Source: JAGWBG01 sp034421095
GTDB lineage: Bacteria > Chloroflexota > Dehalococcoidia > Lucifugimonadales > JAGWBF01
Assembly: GCA_034421095.1 (NCBI GenBank)
Contig: DAOUKR010000024.1
Coordinates: forward strand, 1-64,000
DNA: 64,000 nucleotides
Direction of reading: 5' to 3'
Part shown: piece after piece, positions 52,635-61,325 of the stretch
Position numbering within the stretch: position 1 is the first letter of the stretch
Layout of the letters: each line of letters opens with the position of its first letter
The notes under the pieces: model-generated
What the model was told of the DNA's origin: nothing
Seen by the model: the letters and a program-made list of their open reading frames with translations, nothing else
The model's database searches: none
Translations under genes and position numbers: made by a program

Positions 52635-53303
52635 CTATGGGTCACCATCATCAACGCCACGAACGGCCCTGATGAATGCCCTTACTTTCTCCACGTCCTT
52701 GGCTCCTCTTGTCTCCACACCGCTGGACACGTCAACTCCCCAGGGTCGCACCATGCTCACAGCCGGACCGACGTTCTCAGGCGTCAGGCCCCCGGCCAGC
52801 AGGAATTGGAAACCCCTGGAGGATAGGGTTCTTGCGATGTCCCAGTTGAAACTCTGTCCAGTGCCTCCCTGTAGACCTTCCACCCTTCGGTCCAGGGTCG
52901 CCAGATGACCACGGCCCCCGACTTCCATTAGCTCCCGGGACAGGTTATCCACGGCGTTGCCAATGTCAAGAGCATCCGATACGTGGAGCACCCTGATAAC
53001 CGGCACCCCCATCTTTTCACAGTAGTCCAGGGACTCGCCACCACATAGCTGTACCATATCGAGGCCGCATCTCCGCACCAGACGGTCCACTTCTTCCAGA
53101 GGTTGGTCTGCGAAAATGCCCACTATCTTGGGCGGCGATGCAACCTGCTCCCGGAGCGCGGTTATCATACGGATTGCCTTCTCCTCATCCAGCGTCCGCC
53201 TTCTTCCGGGCACGAATATCAGGCCCATGAAATCGGCCCCGGCTTCGGCAGCTACCATGAGGTCCGACGCCTCCCGGTTGCCACATATTTTAACCCGTGT
53301 CAT
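52635..53303 (-). CDS. trpF: Phosphoribosylanthranilate isomerase
   Basis: This TIM barrel isomerises PRA in tryptophan synthesis. It is 222 residues. VKICGNREASDLMVAAEAGA has the catalytic Cys7 context (KICG), FMGLIFVPGRRRTL follows, VGIFADQPLEEV is the central block, and FLLAGGLTPENVGPAV plus VDVSSGVETRGAKDV hold the phosphate site and catalytic Asp. It is first in the trpF-trpB pair. Confidence 0.96.
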   Translation of the reverse strand: MTRVKICGNREASDLMVAAEAGADFMGLIFVPGRRRTLDEEKAIRMITALREQVASPPKIVGIFADQPLEEVDRLVRRCGLDMVQLCGGESLDYCEKMGVPVIRVLHVSDALDIGNAVDNLSRELMEVGGRGHLATLDRRVEGLQGGTGQSFNWDIARTLSSRGFQFLLAGGLTPENVGPAVSMVRPWGVDVSSGVETRGAKDVEKVRAFIRAVRGVDDGDP

Positions 53304-53360
53304 TGCCGCCTCATCAAACTAAGGAAACTCTCAATAAGTCAGAAATAGGGACCCACCAAC

Positions 53361-53440
53361 CCGTCATACTGGCGAAAGCCAGTATCCAGACTCTTCAGAT
53401 TTCTGGATTCCGGCCTACGCCGGAACGCCGTTTTTCAGGG
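53361..53440. repeat. Dispersed repeat pair
   Basis: CGTCATACTGGC-GAAA-GCCAGTATCCAG is followed directly by TGGATTCCGGC-CTAC-GCCGGAACGCC. Two modules of the dispersed element are fused here in inverted order, in the 550-base gene-free stretch between trpF and prfA. Confidence 0.75.
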
Positions 53441-53564
53441 CTTCCCCAATAGCTGCTCACTACGTTGGCGAGGGCATATCATCTTGAGATATTATAACCC
53501 ATAGGCCAATAATGTGGTGCACTGTGATTGTCCACTACAAGGCTATCACATTAGAGATAACGCC

Positions 53565-53666
53565 TTCGTCATTCCGGCCTTGAGCCGGAATCCAGGACCC
53601 TGAATCTTGCGAGCAGCCCCGAAACTAGCTATTATTGGACTCCGGCGAAAGCCGGAGTGACGATTG
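53565..53666. repeat. Dispersed repeat pair
   Basis: CGTCATTCCGGC-CTTGA-GCCGGAATCCAGG and then GGACTCCGGC-GAAA-GCCGGAGTGACG are two more modules. Together with 53361-53440 they fill most of the gene-free stretch 53304-53856; the remainder shows nothing else recognisable. Confidence 0.75.
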
Positions 53667-53856
53667 ACTGTGGTCCCCTCAATCCAAATGCGATTGCCCT
53701 GTTGTTCCCTAATTGGCGGCGGCCCAATATGCCACTCTAACGAACGAAGGCGGACGAGGTTAACATTGCGGGCTTCCTGTCCCTTGTCCTGTGGGGCTAC
53801 TTGCGTTAAACTGAATGAGGTAAATTTCTGGACTCAGTCAAGTCATCGGAGACGGA

Positions 53857-54936
53857 ATGGAGCCTCTGCTCACCAAGCTGGCTTCGGTAGAAGGCCGGTA
53901 TCAGGAAATTGAAGCGCTTCTGTCCATGCCCGAAGTGGCTACGGACTACGAGCGCGTCCAGACCCTGGCCAAAGAGCGTGCCTCCCTTGAGGACATGGTA
54001 AGCATGTACCGGGAATATCGCAGCCTTCTAACGGAAAAAGAAGGGGTCCTGGCAATACTTGGGGAAGGCTCCGACCCTGAGATGGTCTCCCTTGCCAGGG
54101 AGGAGCTTGAGGCCCTGGATGGAAACCTGAGAAGGCTGGACCAGGAACTCAGACTGGCCCTTCTGCCCAGAGACCCCAACGATGACAGGGACGTGATAGT
54201 GGAGATTCGGGAGGGCGTGGGCGGCCAGGAAGCCGCTCTCTTCGCCGCCGACCTCTACCGCATGTATGCCCGATACGCCCTCCTCCAGAATTGGGATGTT
54301 GACCTGCTAAGCTCCAACCCCTCGGACCTGGGAGGATTCAAGGAGATAGTCTTGGAGGTACGGGGTAAGGGGGCCTTCAACCGTCTCAAATTCGAGCGGG
54401 GTGCCCACCGTGTGCAACGCGTGCCCATCACCGAGGCATCCGGCAGGGTCCACACGTCCACCGCTACCGTGGCCGTGCTGCCCGCGGTAGACGAGGTGGA
54501 CGTTCAGATAAACCCTGAAGATATACGGACAGACATCTTTCATGCCAGCGGACACGGAGGCCAGAACGTAAACAAAGTGGCTACGGCCGTGCGCATAGTC
54601 CACATTCCAACGGGAACCGTCGCTGTCTGCCAGGACGAACGGTCCCAGTTCAAGAACAAGCAGAAAGCGATGGCAATCATACGGGCGCGTCTGTATGAGG
54701 CCGAGCAACTGAAGCAGGAAACCGAGATAGTAAAGGCCCGCCGTGCCCAGGTGGGGAGCGGCGAAAGGGCCGAGAAGATACGGACTTACAATTTCCCCCA
54801 GGATAGGATTACCGACCACCGGATAGGTACGTCCTTCCACGGAATTGAGCAAGTGCTGGACGGAGACCTGAACGAGATTATCGAAGCCCTTGTATCGAGA
54901 GAACAGGCCGACCTTCTTGAGGCCGCCCTGGCGTAG
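53857..54936 (+). CDS. prfA: Peptide chain release factor 1
   Basis: This factor ends translation at UAA and UAG. It has 359 residues. The codon-recognition motif PxT is seen as PIT (190-192) in RVQRVPITEASGRVHT, which marks RF1 rather than RF2. The peptidyl-hydrolysis motif GGQ (234-236) is in SGHGGQNVNK, where most RF1 have SGAGGQHVNK. It is followed by prmC, which methylates that Gln. RF1 does not read UGA, in keeping with UGA recoding in this genome. Confidence 0.97.
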   Translation: MEPLLTKLASVEGRYQEIEALLSMPEVATDYERVQTLAKERASLEDMVSMYREYRSLLTEKEGVLAILGEGSDPEMVSLAREELEALDGNLRRLDQELRLALLPRDPNDDRDVIVEIREGVGGQEAALFAADLYRMYARYALLQNWDVDLLSSNPSDLGGFKEIVLEVRGKGAFNRLKFERGAHRVQRVPITEASGRVHTSTATVAVLPAVDEVDVQINPEDIRTDIFHASGHGGQNVNKVATAVRIVHIPTGTVAVCQDERSQFKNKQKAMAIIRARLYEAEQLKQETEIVKARRAQVGSGERAEKIRTYNFPQDRITDHRIGTSFHGIEQVLDGDLNEIIEALVSREQADLLEAALA

Positions 54937-54959
54937 CCCTCACCTGATTCGTTTCCGGC

Positions 54960-55943
54960 ATGAGCGCAGTTCTAGACCAGTTTCACGGTAGGCTCGCCTC
55001 CTTTGAGGCATCTGCCAGACAGCCGCCCGGGGAATATCCCCTCCCAACGTCAGTCGAAGCGGGTGAAGTAGGTGCTATGGTTGCCCTTGGAGTAGTCATA
55101 CGTCAGACCCAGGAAACCCTTGAGTCGGCAGGCATTCCCGACGCCCGACTGGAAGCCGAAATACTCCTCATTAACATCCTTCAAGTACCGAGGCATCGAA
55201 TCTACGCCTTCCAGGAACAGGAATTGACCTCCCCCCAGGAGAACCTTCTTGCCCAGTGCTTGGAGCGACGCCTGAAACGGGAGCCTCTGGCCTACATATT
55301 GGGTCACAAGGAGTCTTACGGCGTGGATCTGGCGGTCAGGCCCGGGGTGCTAATCCCGCGGCCCGAAACCGAGCTTCTTGTGGAGCAGACTCTGTTCCTG
55401 TCCCTGATGCACATGGGAGGTGGACAGATGGTGATTGCCGAGCCGGGCACAGGCTCAGGCGCCATCTCAATCAACCTCGCCATACATTTGCCCATGGCAA
55501 GGATATATGCCACCGAGTTGTACCAGGGTGCCCTGGAGGTGGCGAATTACAACATAACCAGGCACAACGTAGCCGACAGGGTGACACTCCTGCAGGGCGA
55601 CCTCCTGGAGCCTGTACCCGAAATGGCTGACATCATCGTGGCTAACCTTCCCTACATACCCAGTGATGCCATACCCGCTCTGCAGCCCGAAGTCCAATGG
55701 GAACCGCGAGAAGCACTGGACGGAGGTGCTGACGGACTGGACGTCATAAGACGTATGATGCACCAGGCCCGGCACAAGCTAAAGCAAAGCGGGGTGATAA
55801 TCCTGGAGATTGACCCCGCTCAGGCACAACCCCTGGAGGAGCTTGCCCTGGAGATTTTCCCCGCCGCAAATGTCAGCGTAGAGCAGGACCTTGCACGCCT
55901 CGACCGGATGCTCATAATAGATCTGAGCATGTCCGAGGACTAA
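54960..55943 (+). CDS. prmC: Release factor glutamine methyltransferase PrmC
   Basis: This SAM-dependent enzyme methylates the GGQ glutamine of release factors. From ATG 54960 it has 327 residues, about 40 more than usual; the internal ATG 55077 (MVALGVVIRQTQE) would give the typical N-terminus, so the start is uncertain. RREPLAYILGHKESYG and GVLIPRPETELLVEQ are family blocks; SAM motif AEPGTGSGAISINLA lies near 162. The catalytic NPPY is NLPYIPS here. It lies 23 bases after prfA. Confidence 0.94.
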   Translation: MSAVLDQFHGRLASFEASARQPPGEYPLPTSVEAGEVGAMVALGVVIRQTQETLESAGIPDARLEAEILLINILQVPRHRIYAFQEQELTSPQENLLAQCLERRLKREPLAYILGHKESYGVDLAVRPGVLIPRPETELLVEQTLFLSLMHMGGGQMVIAEPGTGSGAISINLAIHLPMARIYATELYQGALEVANYNITRHNVADRVTLLQGDLLEPVPEMADIIVANLPYIPSDAIPALQPEVQWEPREALDGGADGLDVIRRMMHQARHKLKQSGVIILEIDPAQAQPLEELALEIFPAANVSVEQDLARLDRMLIIDLSMSED

Positions 55944-56065
55944 ATGCCTTCATTGACACCCCACGAGGGCAGGTTATAATTAGGTCAGTCGCAAAGTGAC
56001 CGGACCACAGCGTCTCAAAAATTCATTTCGGCTCCAACCGCCTGGAGTCGGAGAGGGGAAATCGG

Positions 56066-57769
56066 ATGGCCTATGATTTGCTGGTCAAGAACGGACGGAT
56101 AGCCGACGGCTCAGGTATGCCCTCGTTTCACGGTGACGTAGCAGTCAAAAACGGGAAAATCGTCGAGCTAGGCAAACTGGGCAACTCGGCCGACCGTGTT
56201 ATAGATGCCGAGGGCCTGGTAATATCTCCGGGGTTCGTGGACAACCACTGTCATTACGACGCCCAGGTAACCTGGGACCCGATATGCAGCTTCTCCTGCT
56301 ATCATGGTGCGACTACGGTGGTAATAGGGAACTGCTCCCTGTCCCTGGCTCCGGTAAGACCCGGTACCGAAGAACGGCTCTCGGAGTTCCTGTCTTATGT
56401 GGAAGCGATTCCCATGGAAGTCCTGCGAACGGTGGACTTCTCGTGGGAGACCTTCCCCCAGTACATGGACACGCTGGACCGCCGCCTTGGGGTGAACGTG
56501 GGGACCCTAATGGGCCACTCCGCAGTCAGGTATCACGTAATGGGCGACGAGTGCCAGGGCCGCGCCGCCACCGGCGAAGAAATCGAGGCGATGCGAGGGA
56601 TAGTCCGCGATGGAATCAGCGCCGGTGCACTGGGGCTTTCGGTCTCCCAGAACCGGGGCCATTACGACCCCCAGGGAGTATTGATTCCGGCGGTCTGGGC
56701 TGCCGAAGAGGAGATTTTTGCCCTTGCCGATGTTTTGAGAGAACTGGGTACGGGTATAGTACAAAGTGGAGGCGGACGAGCGGCGGAAATAAAGGGCCGC
56801 CTGATGAGCAGACTGTCCGATGCAACTGGCCGACAGGTAGTGTACAACAACCTGGGCCAAACAGCCCGGAGGCCAAACGAGTGGAAGGAACTCATGGCAA
56901 TCGTGGACGAGACCTCCAGTGCGGGGATACGGGCCTACCCCTTGTGCAGCCCAAACAGCACCACCCAACGCTACACCATGAGGAACTGCCAGCAGTTCCG
57001 GGGAATCCCGACCTGGCACTCCATATTGCTGGCCTCTGACGAGGAGAAGCTCCGGGCCTACAGCGACCCGGAAGTCCGGGCAAGGCTCCACGCGGAAGCC
57101 GTGGAATGGAGCGTGGACGCGCCGGATGCCAACGTCTCCCGCAACTGGTACGACTACACGTGGGTGGATGAGCCTGTATTGGAGAAAAACAGTTCATTGA
57201 AGGGCAAGTCCATACACGAAATCGCCAGGGAGCAGGGGAAGGGTATAATTGACGCCTTCCTGGACCTGGCTGTAGAAGAGAACCTGGATACGGCTTTCAT
57301 CATGGGCGAAAACAACGTGGACAGGGATGCGGTATCAAAGATTCTCAACTACCCAAGCGCTATCGTGGGACTGTCCGACGGCGGAGCACACGTGCAGTTC
57401 CACGGTGGATATGGTTACAGCACCCGATTGCTGGGGTACTGGGTAAGAGAACAGGAGATTATGTCCCTGGAAAAGGCCGTGCGACGGCTTACCTTCGAGT
57501 CGGCGTCCGCCTTCGGAATCTTCGACCGTGGGATGCTCCGTCCCGGCATGGCCGCCGATATAACCATCTTCGACCCTGAAACTGTCAGGTCTTTGCCGGA
57601 GCACGTGGTACATGATTTCCCCGCCGGTGGGTGGCGTATCAGCGAGATGGCTGAGGGAATCAGGTGTACCATTGTCAACGGCGAAGTGCTTATCGAGGAC
57701 GGCAAGCACACCGGGGCGCTGCCGGGTCACGTCATCCGCAATGCTCTATATCAGGCCGAGCATCAGTAG
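56066..57769 (+). CDS. N-acyl-D-amino-acid deacylase-like amidohydrolase
   Basis: This amidohydrolase-superfamily protein has 567 residues. DLLVKNGRIADGSG opens the family N-terminal barrel, the zinc-ligand block is GFVDNHCHYDAQVTWDP (here HCH rather than HxH with D), and VIGNCSLSLAPVRP carries the Cys seen in D-aminoacylases. GHSAVRYHVMG near 151, then SDGGAHVQFHGGYGYSTRLL near 438, then GMLRPGMAADITIFDPETV at the C-terminus match the N-acyl-D-amino acid deacylase group. It is annotated by resemblance; relatives act on many cyclic amides and esters. Confidence 0.85.
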   Translation: MAYDLLVKNGRIADGSGMPSFHGDVAVKNGKIVELGKLGNSADRVIDAEGLVISPGFVDNHCHYDAQVTWDPICSFSCYHGATTVVIGNCSLSLAPVRPGTEERLSEFLSYVEAIPMEVLRTVDFSWETFPQYMDTLDRRLGVNVGTLMGHSAVRYHVMGDECQGRAATGEEIEAMRGIVRDGISAGALGLSVSQNRGHYDPQGVLIPAVWAAEEEIFALADVLRELGTGIVQSGGGRAAEIKGRLMSRLSDATGRQVVYNNLGQTARRPNEWKELMAIVDETSSAGIRAYPLCSPNSTTQRYTMRNCQQFRGIPTWHSILLASDEEKLRAYSDPEVRARLHAEAVEWSVDAPDANVSRNWYDYTWVDEPVLEKNSSLKGKSIHEIAREQGKGIIDAFLDLAVEENLDTAFIMGENNVDRDAVSKILNYPSAIVGLSDGGAHVQFHGGYGYSTRLLGYWVREQEIMSLEKAVRRLTFESASAFGIFDRGMLRPGMAADITIFDPETVRSLPEHVVHDFPAGGWRISEMAEGIRCTIVNGEVLIEDGKHTGALPGHVIRNALYQAEHQ

Positions 57770-57793
57770 GATTGCGGCGTCATACCCTAGCGC

Positions 57794-57912
57794 GTGTTTC
57801 CAAGGTGGCCTCCCAAGCCTCCTCTCCCTCGATGGGAGAGGATTGAGGTGAGGGTGATACCCCTCATCCCAGTCCGCCTCCGGCGGAGGAGAAGGGGCTT
57901 TGGAAACACCCC
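57794..57912. mobile_element. MITE-like inverted repeat element, copy B
   Basis: GTGTTTCCAA (57794-57803) and TTTGGAAACACCCC (57899-57912) bound about 119 bases. The inside, read on the plus strand, matches the reverse complement of copy A (31745-31860) over long blocks such as GATGGGAGAGGA and ATACCCCTCATCCCAG. The left end of copy B is slightly eroded. Confidence 0.75.
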
Positions 57913-57989
57913 CTGACAGAGGCCGACGATGGGACGCCTGCTGCCCCAATTGCCGCCTGAAGACCAGAGTCAGCTATTCGTAACGAGTT

Positions 57990-58033
57990 GCGCCAGGGGG
58001 CGCCGCAGACACGGCAAGCGGCCCCTCTGGCGC
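57990..58033. terminator. Imperfect GC-rich hairpin
   Basis: GCGCCAGGGGGCGCCGC (57990-58006) can pair with GCGGCCCCTCTGGCGC (58018-58033) across an 11-base loop with small mismatches. It lies between the amidohydrolase and the MFS gene, and is followed by a pyrimidine stretch but no clear T-run. Confidence 0.5.
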
Positions 58034-58178
58034 TTATCCTTTCTCCGACTGACTAGCAAATCTCCATCACTGAATATTTGCCCTTTGAGCGCTTCGAGGG
58101 CACGTTGACACTGGACTCGTCGGGGAATACACTCCCGTTGATTTGCGTTAGATTCACGTTCCCCTCAAAGCGAGTGTA

Positions 58179-59546
58179 ATGGACCGCAGCCAAGCATCAG
58201 CCGCACCGGACCCTGTCAAGAGGCCAAGAGTCCCTGCCTGGAGTTTATTCAAGATTAGGGACTACAGGTATTTATGGTCCTCAGCCGCCCTTAACAATAC
58301 CTGCATGTTCATGGACGTGGTTGTACTGGCCTTGCTGGTGCTGAAACTGACCGACTCCGCCTGGTGGGTAGCCCTGGTTGGTTCGCTGCGATTCATGCCC
58401 TGGCTGGTCTTCGGAATATTTGCCGGTCTTATCGCCGACCGCGTAAACCGCTGGCGTGTCATGGTAGCGTCCCGCAGCATCAACGTACTGGTGATGATAG
58501 TCCTCCTTGTGCTGCTCTTTACCGATTGGATTCAGCTATGGCACCTGCTCATAACTACTTTGGTCCTGGGTTGGGCGTTTGTAACCGATGTACCCTCCCG
58601 CCATTCATTCATCTACGACCTGGTCGGGCAGCAAAACGTAGTAAGGGCCATGTCTCTGGAGACCATAACCTTCACGATAGGGACCATTGTAGGCCCGCTA
58701 ATGGCCGGCCTCCTCATTGAGGTGGCGGACTTCACTGGAGCCTACCTGTTCCTGATGTCCATATATGTCCTTGCGGTGTTCACTATTATCCGGGTCAAGA
58801 GCCGTATATCCAGGTCGTCCACGGGCCAGCAACCCCTGTTGCAGAGCCTTGCCGGCGGCCTCCGCTACTCCCTGCAGAACAGCACGATCCGCGGGGTGCT
58901 AATCATCACTCTGATTATGAATTTCATGGGGTTCAGCGCCATGCAGATGTTTCCTGTGGTGGCCAACGACCACCTGGAAGCAGGTCCCGGCCTCACAGGT
59001 ATCCTCATCTCGGCCCATGGGATAGGGAGCCTTCTGGGGGCATCGTTGATGGTCTACATAGGGGCTACCAGATACCACGGACGCATCTTTGCCCTGGGCA
59101 GCTCGCTGTACCTGGCGGGTCTGCTGTTCTTCGCCCTGTCACCTTGGTATCCCCTGTCCTTCGTCACGTTGCTGGTGGTGGGGCTGGGCACCGCCGGCTT
59201 CGGCACCATGCAGAGCACCATCATACTCATTTCGGCCACACCCGAAAGGCGAGGAATGGCCCTGGGCGTTCTCGGCCTGTGCATCGGAGTCGGGCCTCTG
59301 GGCATGATACAGATGGGGGCGGTCGCCACACTTCTGAACCCACAGGCAGCCATCGGCATCAGCGCAGTTGCCGGCCTTTTCCTGATGGTCCTCGTGATAA
59401 TGCTAACACCCCTGGTGTGGCGGCCTACTGCGACAGATACGGACAACCTGGAGAGTTCGGGAGACCCGGCTGCCGGGTCTCCCCTTCCGGGACTGCCCCC
59501 GGGAGACGGCGGCGGCTCGCCAAAGGAGGGCCTGCCCCAGGCCTGA
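58179..59546 (+). CDS. MFS transporter (EntS/DHA3-like)
   Basis: This 455-residue membrane protein has twelve predicted helices. The signature loop between helices 2 and 3 reads GIFAGLIADRVNRWRVM, as in the major facilitator group; the N-terminal FKIRDYRYLWSSAALNNTCMF is typical of the EntS/multidrug exporter-like MFS. It ends with a Pro/Gly-rich cytoplasmic tail (about residues 425-455). The substrate is unknown. It lies 92 bases upstream of the UGSC gene pair and may serve the same function, but co-transcription is not shown. Confidence 0.85.
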   Translation: MDRSQASAAPDPVKRPRVPAWSLFKIRDYRYLWSSAALNNTCMFMDVVVLALLVLKLTDSAWWVALVGSLRFMPWLVFGIFAGLIADRVNRWRVMVASRSINVLVMIVLLVLLFTDWIQLWHLLITTLVLGWAFVTDVPSRHSFIYDLVGQQNVVRAMSLETITFTIGTIVGPLMAGLLIEVADFTGAYLFLMSIYVLAVFTIIRVKSRISRSSTGQQPLLQSLAGGLRYSLQNSTIRGVLIITLIMNFMGFSAMQMFPVVANDHLEAGPGLTGILISAHGIGSLLGASLMVYIGATRYHGRIFALGSSLYLAGLLFFALSPWYPLSFVTLLVVGLGTAGFGTMQSTIILISATPERRGMALGVLGLCIGVGPLGMIQMGAVATLLNPQAAIGISAVAGLFLMVLVIMLTPLVWRPTATDTDNLESSGDPAAGSPLPGLPPGDGGGSPKEGLPQA

Positions 59547-59638
59547 GCAGGGCCGGAGAGAATTGACACCGTCGGGGTGCGCCGATATACTCGTGATTAG
59601 CCGCACGATGCCCGGTCCGAGGGAAGGGGGGAGGTCCC

Positions 59639-60679
59639 GTGGTTGCGAATAGGCGTGGCGCTGCCCATGAAGTCCCGGACTCCCTGACTGCCATCGAGGA
59701 GTGCTACAGGAGGGGCTGGACAGACGGCCTCCCGGTGGTGCCACCGACCTCCGACCGGGTAGCCGAAATGCTGGACCACGTCGGCCTATCCCCTGGGCAG
59801 GTCCTGGGCGAGGTCCCCGTGCGTCGGCGGGTCCTCACGGCAGAACAGGCCGCCGCCAACACCGTTATGGCCGGCTGTCTACCGGAATACTTCCCCGTTG
59901 TCCTGGCCGCAATGGAGGCCCTGTTCCAGTATGACATCAACTGTATCCACGAGTCCGCCTGCACCACCAACTCCGCCAGCGTTCTGCTGCTGGTAAACGG
60001 CCCCATAAGGTCTCAAATAAGTCTGAACTGTACCGATGACCTCTTCAGTCCCGGCAACCGGGCCAACACCACCATCGGGCGGGCCGTGCGTCTCATCCTC
60101 ATCAACGTGTTCGAGCAGCGCCCGGGGATTCTGGACCGAGGGTGCATGGGGTCCCTGACGAAACACGGCGTGTGCTTCGGCGAGGACGAAGAGCACAGCC
60201 CCTGGCCCCCACTCCATGTTGCTCGGGGTTTCGACCCACAGGACTCCACCGTGACGGTTGCTACCGTCCAGGACCCTGAGATGGTGTGCAACCGCTACGG
60301 CACGACGCCTGAGAGCGTGATGGACGCCGTTGCCGAGGTGATGGCGTCCCACGGGATGGCAACCTTCGGGTATCGATGGTTCTGGGTGGTCGGCCACTGG
60401 CATTCGGAGATACTGGCACGCCACGGCTGGGACAGACCGGAGATGCAGAAATACGTTTGGGAGAGGGCATGGCGCAGCCGTGCTCACCTGAAGAGGCTGG
60501 GGGCCGTCATGGGAGACCCCACGCCGGAGGACGAGTCAGCCCGTGTATATGCCGCCTCCTCTCCGGAGGACATTCTCATAATGAAAGCGGGAGGCGATAG
60601 CGGCAGCTACAGCGAGGTCATAATGAACTACTCGGGAGTCCTGGCTACAACCGTTCCTATTCGTACACCCGATCGCTAG
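59639..60679 (+). CDS. Conserved protein paired with UGSC selenoprotein, function unknown
   Basis: This 346-residue protein starts at GTG 59639 after GGGGGGAGG. I recognise no enzyme family with a known reaction. It opens with the conserved-looking GWTDGLPVVPPTSDRVAEML, then has ESACTTNSASVLLLVNGPI near residue 108, and several Cys (CTTNSA, LNCTDD, RGCMGS, HGVCFGED). No signal peptide or membrane helix is visible, so it is probably cytoplasmic. It ends 17 bases before the selenoprotein start, so the two are almost certainly co-expressed and may form a complex or act in sequence. Confidence 0.8.
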   Translation: MVANRRGAAHEVPDSLTAIEECYRRGWTDGLPVVPPTSDRVAEMLDHVGLSPGQVLGEVPVRRRVLTAEQAAANTVMAGCLPEYFPVVLAAMEALFQYDINCIHESACTTNSASVLLLVNGPIRSQISLNCTDDLFSPGNRANTTIGRAVRLILINVFEQRPGILDRGCMGSLTKHGVCFGEDEEHSPWPPLHVARGFDPQDSTVTVATVQDPEMVCNRYGTTPESVMDAVAEVMASHGMATFGYRWFWVVGHWHSEILARHGWDRPEMQKYVWERAWRSRAHLKRLGAVMGDPTPEDESARVYAASSPEDILIMKAGGDSGSYSEVIMNYSGVLATTVPIRTPDR

Positions 60680-60696
60680 CAAACAGGGAGGACGAA

Positions 60697-61251
60697 ATGG
60701 GCGCTACGCAGCATCCCACTGTCCGCCTGGTAGACCCCACCGGCGATGACCCGGGCCCGCGCCCGATGGGCCTTGCCCCCCGTCCCGTTGATTTGCGAGG
60801 CAAGCGTCTGGGCCTGCTGGATAACTCCAAGGTCAACTCGGAGTTCATTCTGCGCATCATAGCCGGCGCATTGAACGAGGAGTTCGAATTTGCCGACATA
60901 TTCTACACGAAGAAGCACTCCGCAGCGCTGCCTCCCAAGCCGGAGGTAACCGCCGAGCTTCTCAAGCACTCGGATATTGTGATAACCGGAGTGGGGGATT
61001 GAGGGGGCTGCTCGTCGGGCAGTATGCACGACGGAATATCACTGGAGAGCCAGGGAATCCCCACAGCCACCATAATCACCCACGTCTTTGAACGGACTGC
61101 CCAGGCATACACACGGCTTCTGGGTGTGTCCGACTTTCCCTATCTGGTATGCCCCCACCCAATTACAGGTGTGAGCCAGGCCGAAGTCGCGGACAGGGCA
61201 CGCAACCTGGTGCCCCAGGTAAGGCAGCTACTCATGGAGGGCCACACATAG
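60697..61251 (+). CDS. UGSC-family selenoprotein (Sec102 encoded by TGA)
   Basis: Read with the in-frame TGA at 61000-61002 as selenocysteine, the frame gives one 184-residue protein; if TGA were a stop, two fragments would result (60697-61002 and 61024-61251, same frame). The ATG follows GGGAGG by 5 bases. Around the recoded site it reads GVGD-U-GGCSSGSMHDG, matching the UGSC motif of a known selenoprotein family with UGGC in place of UGSC (Sec102, Cys105). The downstream part continues the fold without a break (ESQGIPTATIITHVFERTAQ). A hairpin directly after the TGA fits a bacterial SECIS, and selC is in the same window. The enzymatic role is unknown; a Sec/Cys pair implies redox chemistry. 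Confidence 0.88.
61000..61022 (+). promoter_or_regulatory. Sec UGA codon with bSECIS-like hairpin
   Basis: The TGA (61000-61002) is followed after 5 bases by CTGCTC-GTC-GGGCAG (61008-61022), a 6-pair stem (one U-G) with a GTC loop. A stem-loop beginning just after UGA is what SelB requires for selenocysteine insertion. Folding energies were not computed. Confidence 0.68.
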
Positions 61252-61325
61252 GTGAGCATGGCGGCGCTCACTCCCACTCATCGGCCAGGGAACATGGCAC
61301 TTGAGTACGAAATGGAGGTTGGCTC

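Noticed and set aside
53361..53666. Possible CRISPR array in the repeat cluster before prfA
   Set aside because: The modules are inverted hairpins with differing sequences and irregular spacing, matching dispersed intergenic copies elsewhere.
61024..61251. A separate small gene starting at ATG 61024
   Set aside because: It is in the same frame as 60697-61002, continues the UGSC fold, and lacks its own ribosome site; read-through of TGA 61000 explains it better.
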